Assembly: GCF_963675165.1 (NCBI RefSeq)
Contig: NC_087377.1
Span: 7,457,122-7,521,121, forward strand
Length of the DNA stretch: 64,000 nt
Direction: 5' to 3'
Source of the DNA: Halichondria panicea
Taxonomy: Eukaryota; Porifera; Demospongiae; Suberitida; Halichondriidae
Position numbers and translations under genes: made by a program. Of the stretch, positions 34,817 through 46,618 are shown piece by piece. The notes beneath the pieces are model-generated. The model did no database searches and was not told the DNA's origin. It saw only the letters and a program-made list of their open reading frames with translations. Position 1 is the first letter of the stretch, and every line of letters begins with the position of its first letter.

Positions 34817-35095
34817 TGTAACAGACTAGCCTCTCTAGCCTGTTAGTGAGGGAACTATCGGTGGATCTTTAACAGTGTTTCAATTGATACGACTTTTTAA
34901 GCAACAACAGTACAGATAATTCTAGTCCTACTTTTATACACCAAATAAAAGAAACTTCTGGAATTGTCTTTCCAAGTATACTAAATTCTAGAATCATCCT
35001 GCACTACAACCACAAACCACTAAATTACTGAACTTTAAACCATAGTAAATTCTAGAAGTATCCACCAGTTCTTGATAATTAATAAGTCCGTTACA
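34817..35095 (-). repeat. 5' LTR of the gene G retrotransposon
   Basis: A 279-base repeat with TG...CA ends, followed on the minus strand by CT then the TGGTGGCAGCGG primer-site candidate. Confidence 0.85.
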
Positions 35096-35551
35096 ATAAT
35101 ATTGATCATCAACATTTGCAGGAATTGAGCAGCCCAACGAAGCTTATGCTCCAGTACTCAAGCTCAAGAAGAACATTGCCTATGAACAAACAAAGAAACC
35201 ACGGGGACAGAGGATCGATGGCTCACAAGTCCCGGTAACAACGGAGGGAGAGTATGCGATCATTGAGCCAGTTCATGTGTACGAGGATGTGTTGTCTGAG
35301 AGAAAAGCAAGTCGTGCAAATTATGTTAACATTAACTGAAACTTTCCCACACAGTTGTTTGACGGTATACAATGTATCTACCCATCTTTGTACAAAACTG
35401 AAAATGAAAGTTATAATTGTACACAGGAGTGCATCATAACATGATTCTAGTGTCTTACTATTGTGATCTTTAATTAAAATTTAATACTAAATCTAGAATG
35501 TGATTCATTTTTCTACTACATAGCTAGCTTGGCACACCTATATATGCTTTG

Positions 35552-38500
35552 ATGGATGATTACACTAGTTTGACATTTCTTCTATTTGTGGGGACGTTCA
35601 CCATAGCTGTAAAAGGTACGTAAGTAGCTATGCATGGTCTAGGCATAATTATTTTGCTATTCCTGGTCCAGAAATGCATGGTGATACTCTTGCTATTTTA
35701 TAGGCTATTGCTTTGTTTGTTACTACAATTATCCAGAGATTGGCTGCATGTATAATGTGTTTGACCGTATTATCTAATGGCTTACATTTGTGGTTAGTGT
35801 AGATACTGTATATAGCGGGAAATTTTCGTAGGTGCACAATTTTGCATTTTTTGAGGGCAGAGCAGTTACGCAAAAATTAAAACTGGGATAAATTCCCACG
35901 CACTGGTATTTCACATGCAAAGTTCTTGGTGGGTGCATGTGGTTTCCTGGCATTGAAATGATAATTATTAGAACCCACGAAAATTTCTGCTGAGGGCTCT
36001 GTAGCCAAATAGCAAAAAGGGTGCTAATATTTTCCCGAAAATTTCCCCGCTATAATTATATATACGGTACTGAATGGGGGCTCATATAGTTGTATTTCTC
36101 CACCCACACCACACCACACCACACACCTCACACACACACACACCCACATGTTACACTCACCGCCACTATATATACGGTAATACCGGTACCGTTTTTCTTC
36201 TGATTACAGTGAGAAAGTGCTCCAATTGAGCGGCAAGTAAAGTCTAATGGCGCGCTATTAGAAATAACAATAATAATAGCCTAAAATCAATCAACGCTAT
36301 AATTGATCCATTGCTACTATCATGCACTTTACGTTAATTCTTCCTAATGCTATAAGCGCCTGTTCTATTGGTGATTAGAAGAAAACGATAGTTGTGCAAA
36401 TTTACTGAATGGACGATAAAACATACACAATTAATGTAGAAGAGTATACTATTAATTTGTTGTTCCTATCAAAGGTATATAGTGATGTATATATACATAA
36501 TTATATTCAATTGGCCTTCCTGTCTTCCTAGTACCATACATTTATCATGTACACAGCCCAACAGTTTACAATTGAGCCTGAGTCAGTGGTACAAGCCGAG
36601 GGATTATTGGCAGAGTTTGAGTGCCTGTCTCCTGGAGCACTAACTCATCCTTGGTTTGTGAATGGCATTGAGTCTACAAGCCCTGACTTCTCATCTGAAA
36701 TCAAAGTAGCTGGAGGCACTTCAGGTCTTCCCTCAGTGTTAACTATCCCAGCTAGCTTACAGTTCAACAGCAGTGTCGTTCAGTGTGCAGCCGTTTCAGT
36801 GACTGGTGGAGTCTTATCAAGGAATGCAACGTTGAAAGTTGGTGAGTAGTATAATTACTTGCAGAGTATACATCTTGACACAGTTGCTTTCAATGAGGTT
36901 TTTTCTCTCAGAGCGTGTATCTATTGAAGTGCTGAATGATGAAACCATTACCGTCTCTGTGACCAATAACTTCACAATAAATATCCTCTCCTATCATGTG
37001 GACATCTTTCTCACTACTCTGGGCACCAATGAGATGGTTACACTCCCTCCTCTAAATGGGATTCAAAATCAAACACAGTTTAATTACGGGCAACCTGATA
37101 ACCACACTGTCTGTGATATATTCACCTTCACTGTGACTCCAATTAGCGAGTTAGGAATGGAAGGAAGATCCAGTGAACCAGTAATTTACTTCTTTACAGC
37201 AATTAGAGGTTCTGTGAATGTTTTATTGAACGTTTATGCTTGACAATTACCACAGATAATAACAATGTCACTTCCCTCATCAGTCAGGGAGGAAATGTGT
37301 TGATGAAAATAGTACATCTCAGTGGTATGGTAAGAGACGTATTGACTGTAGTAAGATACATTTATTCAGCACACCTCTATAGGTACCCAACTGTACCAAC
37401 TTCACCTCCTACCAATTGACCTCTGACATATTGGCACCCATCAATAAGACCATCGAAGACCCCCACATGATAAGTTTCTCTCTTCCCACTGACCAGATAA
37501 TCAACATCTCTGTGACACTTACTTCGATCACGGGTGTACGTCTCATATTCAAGGACATGCTAATCAGTAAGTCGTGTTATTCAGTAGTAAGTATTACATG
37601 CTGATTTTAACACAGGAACAACTGATGTTCAAAATTTGATTGTGGACGTTTGCCCTAAAGAAAACTGTGCAAATATTGAGTATGTTGAAGGTACCCTCTC
37701 TCCCGGAGCTCTTCTCTGTGTGATACGTATCATTGATGGAGAGTTGGATTTTCCAAGCACAAGACTAGTGCCAATTCGACGGAATATGAGTGACAATTTT
37801 ACCATCCCGGTGACTGTTAGTGGAAATTACAGTGTGGTTGCATTTGACCTTGAGAACAACAATTTGAGTGTACCAAGAATCCCCATTTCTATAGCGGCCA
37901 ACGATGAAACTATATTTTTGCTCAATAGTAAGTCGGCTATTATTATGTCAGTGTTGTACATATACTTTTTTGTGTGCTGTGCCATATCCTCCCAAAAAAT
38001 TGTACTCGCAGATAATTGGCATTAAAACCGCTTGCGAGTAATTGAAAAATTTAATTTCACAACTTGAGCAAGAATTTAATTTAATTAATTTTTAAGCTAA
38101 ATAGTGAAATCGCAAACAAATCAGGCTACCTGTGAAAATATGTCACCTTAAGGTAATCTCTCACGAGCGGACCTTCTGGATTCCGGACAGCGGACAATCT
38201 TTGTGCAAAACTTCCTCTTATAACGGACAAACAGAAAATTACACATGTATATTTTATGTCCATATGGTATTATGTTATTGCTATAAATCGTACTGCCATA
38301 CTGCAAAGCATGAAAGAATTATGCTTTATATCTTTGATTTTAGCAAGTTTCTTACTTATCGTACTTTTTGAACTAGAATTAGGGTCTAATTATAATTATA
38401 CATGAATACTATCTTGATATGGCAATTTGAATGAACCTTCAAAAAGAGACTAGGACAAACACTCTGCCTCCAAGTGTCCTTTATTCGGAGGTTCCATATA

Positions 38501-39454
38501 GTGCTTTCGCAGGTTGACCTCGAACCTCAAAAATTCTGTCATTTGAATTTCTATCGTCATATAATTATAACAACGCAATTTGTGAACATAATTATTTTTG
38601 CTAGATAGTACTGTGTTAATAAAGTTGTTGGGTTCCCTTTTCCTCAGAATCTTCCACTGAACCAAATTTTCCACCTAATTCTAAGGACATCACTGTCACT
38701 AAACTATCGAATGGGAGTGCTGAAGTAACCTGCACTATCACTGGCCAGAGTTGTCTAGCATTGTTTCAATCTACAAACTCTCCAACCTCTCTTGATCCGA
38801 TGGTGATGATTGGTTTTATTGAACCACCTAATGACAGAACCACTGTCACTCTTGATGCCACTTCCGATATTTATGTGGTAGTGTACACTTGGAACAGTGA
38901 TTCTAGTGAGACCATCTTTGATGGGAAGGTATCCTTCATCAGTAAGCCAAGAGTTAGTTTCAGTTTCAAAATTGTATGCGTTCTGTTCTTCCTCTTGCAG
39001 GTCCTCTCCCTACACGAGTACCTGACAGTACAGAGTTTGGATCTCTGCCCATACTAATAGCAGGTGAATGATGCAATTCACGGCTGTCTGTGTATATTTT
39101 TGTCTTTTAAAAGATATCATCACTGTGGCTGTGGTACTGCTTCTCCTGGTAGTCATTGTAACTATAGTAGCCGTAGTTATTGTGAAGAGAAAACGAAGCC
39201 GTTTTACAGAATCAAATGGGAGAGTGGATTGGTCATCAACATTTGCAGGAATTGAGCAGCCCAACGAAGCTTATGCTCCAGTACTCAAGAGGAACATTGC
39301 CTATGAGCAAACAAAGAAACCATGGGGACAGAGGATCGATGACTCACAAGCCCCGGCAACAACAGAGGGAGAGTATGCCAGCATTGAGCCAGTTCATGTG
39401 TACGAAGATGTGTTGCCTCAGGGAAAAGCAAGTCGTATTAACATTAACTTATAG
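35552..39454 (+). CDS. Gene H: Ig/FN3 receptor with tyrosine-motif tail
   Basis: Exons are 35552-35615, 36557-36841, 36912-37208, 37256-37329, 37383-37566, 37616-37927, 38648-38941, 39001-39063 and 39114-39454. All phases match, 637 aa plus stop. The signal peptide is MDDYTSLTFLLFVGTFTIAV. The Ig-like domain (to about 116) has cysteines in FEC and VQC and Trp in HPWF. The FN3-like domain ends FTFTVTPISELGMEG. The beta-rich exons carry NFT, NYS and NKT sites. The stem is short (PLPTRVPDSTEFGS) and is followed by a membrane span at about 527-548 and VKRKRSR. Uniquely, the membrane and tail exons are one exon here: the intron found in B, C and F is gone together with the VPE segment. The tail keeps YAPV, YEQT, YASI and YEDV, but the C-terminus is SRININL, so the YVNV site is lost. 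Confidence 0.85.
35811..36071. mobile_element. TATAGCGGGAAATTTT-family MITE (copy 6)
   Basis: TATAGCGGGAAATTTTCG to GAAAATTTCCCCGCTATA within intron 1 of gene H, matching the position of copy 1 in gene A. It is followed by a CACAC microsatellite at about 36100-36150. Confidence 0.8.
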
Positions 39455-40351
39455 TTTTGTACCAGATTTTACCCCTTATAACTATTAATTAACTTATAAT
39501 TTTGTCCCACACAGTTGTGTAATTGTACAATGTCAAGGGGATATGAAGAGAAGAGGGCATGCAAATCACTATTATAGTCTAACGTGCGAGCAAGAACTGG
39601 ATTCAATCTATCTGCACATGTACTTTACACAAAATCAAATAGATATTACTGTACTTTTCCAGTAAATTCCACCGCCCACAACAGTTTTTGCTCGCAAGCC
39701 CTCTTCTCTTCATACGCCCTTGACAATGTACGATTCTATCAATTTTGTACGCCAAACTTTTTCTTTTTCTATTTGTCCGCCACTGGCTAAGACAGTATAT
39801 ATAGTTAGATGATCACTGGACTGGACTACACTGCATGGACTCACCTTTGATCTTATGTAAATAAGAAAATGATTATGTACTTGGAGATGGAAGCATTAGA
39901 TGGTATTTAGCAAAGTAGTGCTGGAAAATCTACCTTTAGTTAGTACATCAGTCATGCATGCATACGGTCTGTTTGAAAATTAATGGTTGCACAAAAATTA
40001 ATGGGTCATTCGTACAAGAATTTGCACCAACAAAAATTACCCGCTATATAATTATACTGTATAATAATTATAATTATAATAGACCACTCTTAAAATCTAA
40101 GACTTATTTTTAGACTTGAACTTTTGGCATCGATCGTTTTTAACAACAATCATGGTTGATCATTACCCACTATTCGCATGCAGCAAAATTCATCACAATA
40201 ATTATAATCAATGTGTGTATAAAAGCTAGCTATTAGTAGTTTTATGTTATGTAGCTTTGGCACCTCCACCGAGGCATCAGCACCCGCGGTGCTTTCATTA
40301 TTATAATTATGGAATGGCATGAAAATGGTATACATGCATAAATGAATATTG
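39455..40351. other. Gene H 3' flank to left inverted arm
   Basis: Holds a 191-base hairpin element at 39533-39723 and, near 40020-40050, a fragment of the GCGGGTAATTTT family (AAAAATTACCCGCTATATAA). No coding exon was recognised. Confidence 0.5.
39533..39723. mobile_element. MITE TCAAGGGGATATGAAGAG with CAATG duplication
   Basis: TCAAGGGGATATGAAGAGAA is mirrored by CTCTTCATACGCCCTTGA, and CAATG flanks both sides. The uninterrupted target (GTACAATGTACCATTC) is visible in the equivalent flank of gene F near 30892. Confidence 0.75.
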
Positions 40352-43300
40352 TTCGTTGTTAACATTATTGTCTCAAACGCTTAAATTATAGTCAAACACT
40401 TAATACTACCGAAGACAACTTATGGAGCACCTCGCCACCTGCATGCATGAATACAGCAAACAATGTATTATAATCATATACACTTACTACTTTGACATTC
40501 ATTATAATTCTGTACACTTATACTGCTTGACATTCATTATGCCTCGGTGTGCATGTAACTTCCAGTATATCATACAGTCATGCGATGGTAAATTTAGCAC
40601 ACATGTTGTATAAATTATAGTTAGAAACATATAGTACTAATTGACTTCAAGTAGTATAATTTATACACGTATACCGTATACCGTGTTGTTTTCAAGGGTC
40701 CTCCACAAACATTACTAACAGCGGATGCAACGTGCATTGACATAACGTATAGCGTGAAATTTATGTTTTATAGGTAATTCCATGAAAGTTAAGTGCCTTG
40801 AAAATTTCGTGCATAAGAAGAGAAGAGTATCAAACTACTGATACCTCTACACAAAAACGGTGCACAAAGTAACATGACTCGCACGTGACGAAGTATTGTA
40901 AACTATATATACTAGTAATCTCCTAGTAAATGTTAACCATGACGTTTTAGGGGTGTGGCAATTGAACAATGACATCTGATTCTAGCTAGTCGTTCGCGTT
41001 CAACAATCAGAGCTGCTTACTGCACACTGATAAGACAATCTCTTCACAAAAATCATCTAAATAGAGACAATAGTCGGGTTGATCCTCTTCACTCTTTCCT
41101 CACTATTAACAAATTCTGTGCGTTGTGTAATTATGCGCAAACGTCATCAATTGCATGCGAGTTGCTCACGTGCAATTGACAGGACGTCACACGTTACTTT
41201 GTGCACAGTTTTTGTGTAGAGGTATCGATCAGTAGTTCGACACTCTTCTCGCATTCTTGGTATAGGTAGAATACAGAATACAAGTACAGTACTAGAGTAT
41301 AGAATCCCATAAACACATTTACTAAACAAGCGTTTATACAAGCAATGGCTCAATTCAATGGTGGAGCTCTTCTTGACCTTATACTGCTAGTATTAGTTAT
41401 TGCTTGCATGGCACGGGTACAATAATTATATTAATGCGGCCCTCGGACATTACATCACCAATAATTATTACACAAGACCCCGTCCAATGATACTTGCAGT
41501 GCATTGTATCATCATAATTATAACCATGCATCAACAAGGTCATACAGTCCCTCCCGTGCTATACATAGTGGGGACATAATTATAGGGGTGATATAAAACA
41601 CATATACCGTACCCTCGCGAAAATAAGCCCATCCCGTCTTTTGCTTCGAAGTTCTTGCAGGGTATTTTCTAGACTCGCAAGCCACTCCCTTTTCTCTGAT
41701 TGGACGGGGGCGGGAGAAAAGGGACTGGTGACTCTGGGCTACAGCTTGTGTAAATCAGGAATGCTATTAAATATTAATGTCACGTGCAAATTATCCAATT
41801 TATTCTGATGTGTCAAAAGCTAAAGACACACAGAAGACAAGTATACGGATCTATCTAGCCAGCCTTTTGATTTTATAGATCCTTGTACCAGTGTCTGTTG
41901 TGCCACAACTTGTGGATTAGCATGGAACAGCTGATGAACGTAGAAATCTTGGCAGTCCTTCTTTGAACCGAGGAGTGGCAGCGATTTAAGACAGCTTGTA
42001 CAAGTCTGACTACTCTCAATTCAACTGCTGCCCTCTGCCATTATCTGTCTTGTATTGTACAGGTTATTAAAAGCTTTAGGCAACCAATGACTTTCGGCTG
42101 CCAGTTCTCATCACGTAAAACTAAAACAAGCTAATCTCTGCTGGTGTCTTAGATGACTATACTCCTAGCTGAATGCCTGATGATGTTATTACTCCATCAT
42201 CTTCTCTTTTCTAGCACTAGCACTAGCATCCATTCTTAAACTGTAGCTAAGAAGCCCGCGATCACTTTTGCAGGCTACGCAATTCTACTTAACCTCACGC
42301 AATTTTTGGATCACGTGGAAAAATCAATGAATAATCTCTACCCAAATTCTGGTAGAGACACAAAATGTGTCCCAGAGTCACCAGTCCCTTTTCTCCCGCC
42401 CCCGTCCAATCAGAGAAAAGGGAGTGGCTTGCGAGTCTAGGTATTTTCATGCCCTCGATTATAAGCCCACCCAGAATGAAGAGTTTGAGCATGCGCAGTA
42501 GATAAATGCCACATGTTGACTATTAATTACCCCAGGCGTGAGTGGGCGGCCACGGGTATAGTAGTCTGTTGGTTTGTTTGTCACAGGTTATCTACTCACC
42601 TGGATGCCACAGCACTGCGTTTACAGCGCATGGATAGCCTTCACACAACAATATCTTGGTTTAAATAGTGACAGATTGTGATGTTATAAGGTTACGGTAA
42701 ACAGTTTGCTCATGAATATTCATTATAATGATTTTTGTGAAACTATAAATGCCATGATAAAAATTTGAAGCACACACATGATAAATATAATTGGTGTATC
42801 ATCCTGTATGACAAGTATCAGTCTTCAAAACATTTTCCAGTGGAAGCTCTCAGCGATCATCAAGTTACTAGAAACAACACAAACTAGTAGTCATTTTAAA
42901 CTTCCAAAAACACTTCTAGCTCTGTGTTCTTGCTCTTATAATGATGCTTCTTACCATTCAGGAGGGCGGGTCGAAGCGTTTTTTTCTTTCCAGGCCAACA
43001 AACTCTCACAAAATAATAATATGTAGACTAACTCCACTTAAAATGGCGGCCAGAGCCAAGGAAAACAGCCTCTTGTGAGCAAAGAAGCCTGGAGTCTCAG
43101 AGAAGTAGGGCTCCAGGTCCTACATGGAGTAGGATCCCAGTCAGCTAAAGCAAGCTTTCTACTTTAGTGACCCTGTTCCATTGTTCCTGGACCTGGTACA
43201 AGATCACTTCAGTTATAAGTAACGCATGTGCAAGTTCTGTTCAAGCTACATTTTGCTCGCTTTTATTAGACACCGAAGCTTTAACACCGAAAGCTGCCAC

Positions 43301-43432
43301 TATTAGAAGTACTGACTTATTGTGTGGAGGCTACCCATACTGTAAACGCAGTGCTAGAGCATCCAGGTAAGCAGACCCAGTCACAAGCTTCTTAGCTTTT
43401 GCTCGTTTTTATTTGACAACGAAGGTTTAACA
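40352..43432 (+). repeat. Left arm of the long inverted repeat around gene I
   Basis: From GTTCGTTGTTAACATTATTG to GTTTTTATTTGACAACGAAG this arm is the reverse complement of 48311-51698. Without insertions each arm is about 2.3 kb. Identity looks very high by eye; for example, the 67-codon ORFs at 43167 (+) and 48368 (-) are identical. ORFs in it have no recognised domains. It contains one TIR element at 41670-42439. Confidence 0.85.
41670..42439. mobile_element. TIR element TAGACTCGCAAGCC, 9-base target duplication
   Basis: TAGACTCGCAAGCCACTCCC is mirrored by GGGAGTGGCTTGCGAGTCTA, with the repeat extending through CGGGGGCGGGAGAAAAGGGA. Flanks are GGTATTTTC on both sides. A 9-base duplication and long TIRs suggest a Mutator-like (MULE) MITE. 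No transposase ORF was found. Confidence 0.8.
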
Positions 43433-44166
43433 TCAAATTCTGCCACTATTTAAAACTAATAACTTGTTGTATGAAGGCTATCCATGCCATATGCTGTGGC
43501 ATCCAGGTGAGTAGATTCACAAATTACAAACAAACCAGACGACTACTACCGTATAGCGCGAAATTTTCGAGGGGCTTAATTTTCGCTGATTTCGTGGGTT
43601 AGAATCTACACAAAAATTATGTCCACGAAAATTGTTGTTTAATTAGAATTACCTGCTATCATGCAAATATTTAAAGGCGTGGCTTCCGGTAAGCAGTCAT
43701 TCTGCAAACATTGTGCAACGAAATAGCTTTTAGAGGCCAATCCACGAAATATAAGTGCCTCGAAAATTTCGCGCTATACGGTATAACCCGTGGCCGCCCA
43801 CGCGCCTCGGGTTAACAAACAAACAAACAGACTACTATACCTGTGGCCGCCCACGCGCGCCTCGGGTAAATATTCTAGTAATACGTTCAGTAGTGCGAAA
43901 TCGATGGGGCTTAATTTCTCCACGAAAATTAGGTCCATGAAATGCTTAGAGCTAACACAAGACGCAACTTCATTTAAATGACATTGCGTCTTATGTTAGC
44001 TATATATTTGGTCAAATTTTGACAAAATAGCGCAATATGATTTAAAATTTCGCGCTATTGTTAAAACCATGGCACCACTTTTGTTGTAGAGCTGCTTTTC
44101 AACCATTTAAGCTGCTATGTGGTGAACATAATCGAATCCATGAGATCAATACATTCCATACACCTT
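43433..44166. other. Spacer between left arm and gene I
   Basis: Bases 43549-43782 form a MITE (ACCGTATAGCGCGAAATTTT to AAATTTCGCGCTATACGGT). Next to it CCGTGGCCGCCCACGCG repeats occur near 43792 and 43843. No coding exon was seen. Confidence 0.5.
43549..43782. mobile_element. TATAGCGCGAAATTTT MITE (related family)
   Basis: Termini CCGTATAGCGCGAAATTTTC and GAAAATTTCGCGCTATACGG are perfect inverted repeats. It differs from the array MITEs by GCGCG in place of GCGGG and by its interior. Confidence 0.75.
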
Positions 44167-44916
44167 TCATGAATGTAGCTGGAATGCGACACCTTGTTGC
44201 CTCGTTTGCCTTTCTTCACTCGATACAGAATAACGATAACGATCGATGACAATATTAAACAATAACATAATTATAATTATAATTATTGCAATGATCAGAA
44301 TCAGAGTAACAACAATGACTGCAGAGAGAGAGAGAGGTCACGACTATTAATGCTAGCATGTAAAATAGGCAATGGAACGCAATCATATACCACACGTACT
44401 TGCTTACCTATTATTACTATGGGCGGTGGAGGTTGAGGTGAAGACAATGATGGAGATTCCGTACTGTCAAGAGGTGATTGTGTAGGGGGAGGACCTGCAA
44501 CATTAAGAATAGAGCACATTATAATTCTGAAACTGAAACTAACTCTGGGCTTACTGGTTCGTAGCTCCAATTGATCAATGAAGGATACCTTCCCATTAAA
44601 GATGGTCTCACCAGAATCACTGTTCCAAGTGTACACTACCACATAAACATCGGAAGTGCCATCAAGAGAGACAACAGTTCTGTCATTAGGTGGTTCAATA
44701 AAACCAACCACCACCATCAAATCAAGAGAGGTTTTAGATTGAAACAATGCTAGACAACTCTGGCCAGAGGTAGTGCAGGACACTTCAGCACTTCCATTTG
44801 ATAGTTTAGTGACAGTTCAGAATTAGGTGGAGAACTTGGTTCAGTGGAAGATTCTGAGGAAATAGGAACCCAACAAGTAAAATAGTTCGAGCTCAATCAT
44901 ACGGTCAAGGTGTGTG

Positions 44917-45613
44917 CACACGAGATCAACTTTCATGAGATCAACTCCCAAATTTCAGTGTAACGTACCCTATTTAATATAACAAACACGTTCAGAGGAA
45001 ATTTCAGGTCATTATACAAAGGCAGCCTTTGTGTTGAGGGGTTGCTTTTGTACTAACGATGACTTTTTTCATTATTAAAATATCGTTGTTGGTTCTGGGC
45101 TGATGTGATTGAAAGTGAATGTTTCCATTGATCCAAGTTAATTTGTACTACATGTAAGTGCATGAAATAGTCCACTAGCTCGTCAATGTCAAGCCAGGTT
45201 ATTAACAAATGTCAATGGACAAAATGCCACAGATACCATAAAAATGTACGTCTCGAATTTTCGTGTAGATACACCCCTCGAAGTCTTTCCTATAGCTCTT
45301 CAACTGTTCCTGAATTCTTGATGATTGAGCCATTGAGAATGAGTGTGCATTGTGCTAAATCTATAGGGGTTTTTTACTCAATACCTGTCCTTTGGCATGG
45401 GCGCATAGCTAAGAAAGTGAGGCCAACACCTTTAAAAAGTTAATTTCTGGATAACAAGATTAGAGTTGATTTGAGTTGATTTCAGGAGTTGAGTTGATCT
45501 TATGAAAAGTTGATTCTGTGAGAGTTGATCTATTGACAGTTGACCTCATGCAAAGTTGCTCTGGTAAGAATTGATCTCGTAGGAGTTGATCTCATGAAAG
45601 TTGATCTCGTGTG
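44917..45613. mobile_element. TIR element built of GTTGATCTCRTG repeats
   Basis: CACACGAGATCAACTTTCAT is mirrored by ATGAAAGTTGATCTCGTGTG. The right end carries about seven degenerate 18-20-base units of the form GTTGATCTCATGAAA between 45470 and 45613. It lies in an intron of gene I. Confidence 0.7.
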
Positions 45614-46023
45614 AGGCAATCTATAAAACGCACACCACAAACGAATGTACATGTACAAGACTGACAGCCGACTCACCATTGCTCAAAACCGTACTTTCAT
45701 CGTCGGCCACTATAGAAATGGGCATTCTTGGTACACTCATATTGTTGTTCTCAAGGTCAAATGCAACCACGCTGTACTTTCCACTAACAGCCACCGGGAT
45801 GGTAAAATTGTTACTCATATTCCGTCGAATTGGCACTAATCTCATGCTTTGAAAATCCAACTCTCCATCAATGATACGTATCTCACACACAAGAGCTCCG
45901 GGAGAGAAGGAACCTTCAACATACTCAATACTTGCACAGTTTTCTTTAGGGCAAACGTCCACAATCAAGTTTTGAACATCAGTTGTTCCTGTGGAAATCA
46001 TTGTAAATCAAATCAGCATTGTA

Positions 46024-46618
46024 AAGCCCCGTTTACACAAGGCCTTTAATCTTGGTTGGAATCCAGATTAAACCTATCCGCGTTTGTGTAAACAGGCTCC
46101 GGATTAGCCAACCTACCTCTAAAGCAGAGGAGGTACCACACTTTCTTGGCTTCATGTATTGCTCAAGGTCTCTATGGCTAAGTACGTATATTGTTTCTCC
46201 AGCTGAGGTCCTCGTCAATATATTTATGAAGGGTGCAGCTAGTGCTCTCACCTCTTGTAGCAAGCATATCTCGTAACTGAATAGGGGTTCACTGGTGTTC
46301 AGCAAAGGAAACAGTTTGATCTAGGTCTAATCTATATACTACCCTTGACTTTGAAAAGCCTCAGTCACAGAATAATTAACGAGTTATTATGAGGAACACA
46401 CTACATTGAAAACTAAGATTGGAATACAATTAAAAGAGATATCACGAGATGTTGTCGTACCGCTTAGCTGTGAGTAAACACAAAGGGCTAATTCTGAGGT
46501 GTTGTTTATGTTTTTGCGCAAATGCAAGTAGTGGTCGTTTTACAATTTTACTATGCCCACTACTCAGACAAATCAGACCCGGATTTGACCCAGATTAGGC
46601 GTCGTGTAAACAGGGCTT
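46024..46618. mobile_element. TIR element AAGCCCCGTTTACAC with TA flanks
   Basis: AAGCCCCGTTTACAC and GTGTAAACAGGGCTT are inverted termini flanked by TA on each side, in an intron of gene I. A minus-strand ORF (46305-46033) shows no recognisable transposase motif. Confidence 0.65.

Larger units (their letters stand above)
32615..35095 (-). mobile_element. Internally deleted Ty3/gypsy-type LTR retrotransposon
   Basis: Direct repeats 32615-32867 and 34817-35095 begin TGTAACAGAC and end GTCCGTTACA, as LTRs do, and the element reads on the minus strand. Next to its 5' LTR is TGGTGGCAGCGGTAT, a plausible tRNA primer site. gag, protease and most of the integrase are missing. The left flank ends ATTGA and the right flank has ATAAT then ATTGA, so the target duplication is irregular. 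The two LTRs differ by indels of about 17 and 9 bases, so the element is not brand new. Confidence 0.85.
32028..35339 (+). pseudogene. Gene G: receptor remnant split by LTR retrotransposon
   Basis: The Ig exon 32028-32333 aligns with B and F but has TGA in place of GGA at 32069. Exon 32391-32534 begins as FN3 (VLTHLIVAPNTITVMWNAQP) and after VDINTG continues in frame into the membrane exon (VGTVVVILRKQRQNG), so all middle exons are deleted. The tail exon starts at 32580 (VKVPESDGRVD), is interrupted at 32615 by the retrotransposon and resumes at 35096. The resumed part carries YAPV, YEQT, YAII, YEDV and YVNI motifs to TGA 35337. No signal peptide remains. Confidence 0.85.

Noticed and set aside
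36100-36150. CACAC-rich run considered as a CRISPR-like or telomeric repeat
   Set aside because: It is a plain dinucleotide/pentanucleotide microsatellite; no spaced repeats were present anywhere in the window.
43167-43370. 67-codon ORF also found identically at 48368-48571 (minus)
   Set aside because: Identity follows from the inverted-repeat arms; no domain, splice context or codon evidence supports a protein.
46033-46305. 90-codon minus-strand ORF in the AAGCCCC TIR element
   Set aside because: It lies entirely in the transposon and lacks any transposase signature that I can see; it may be a fragment.
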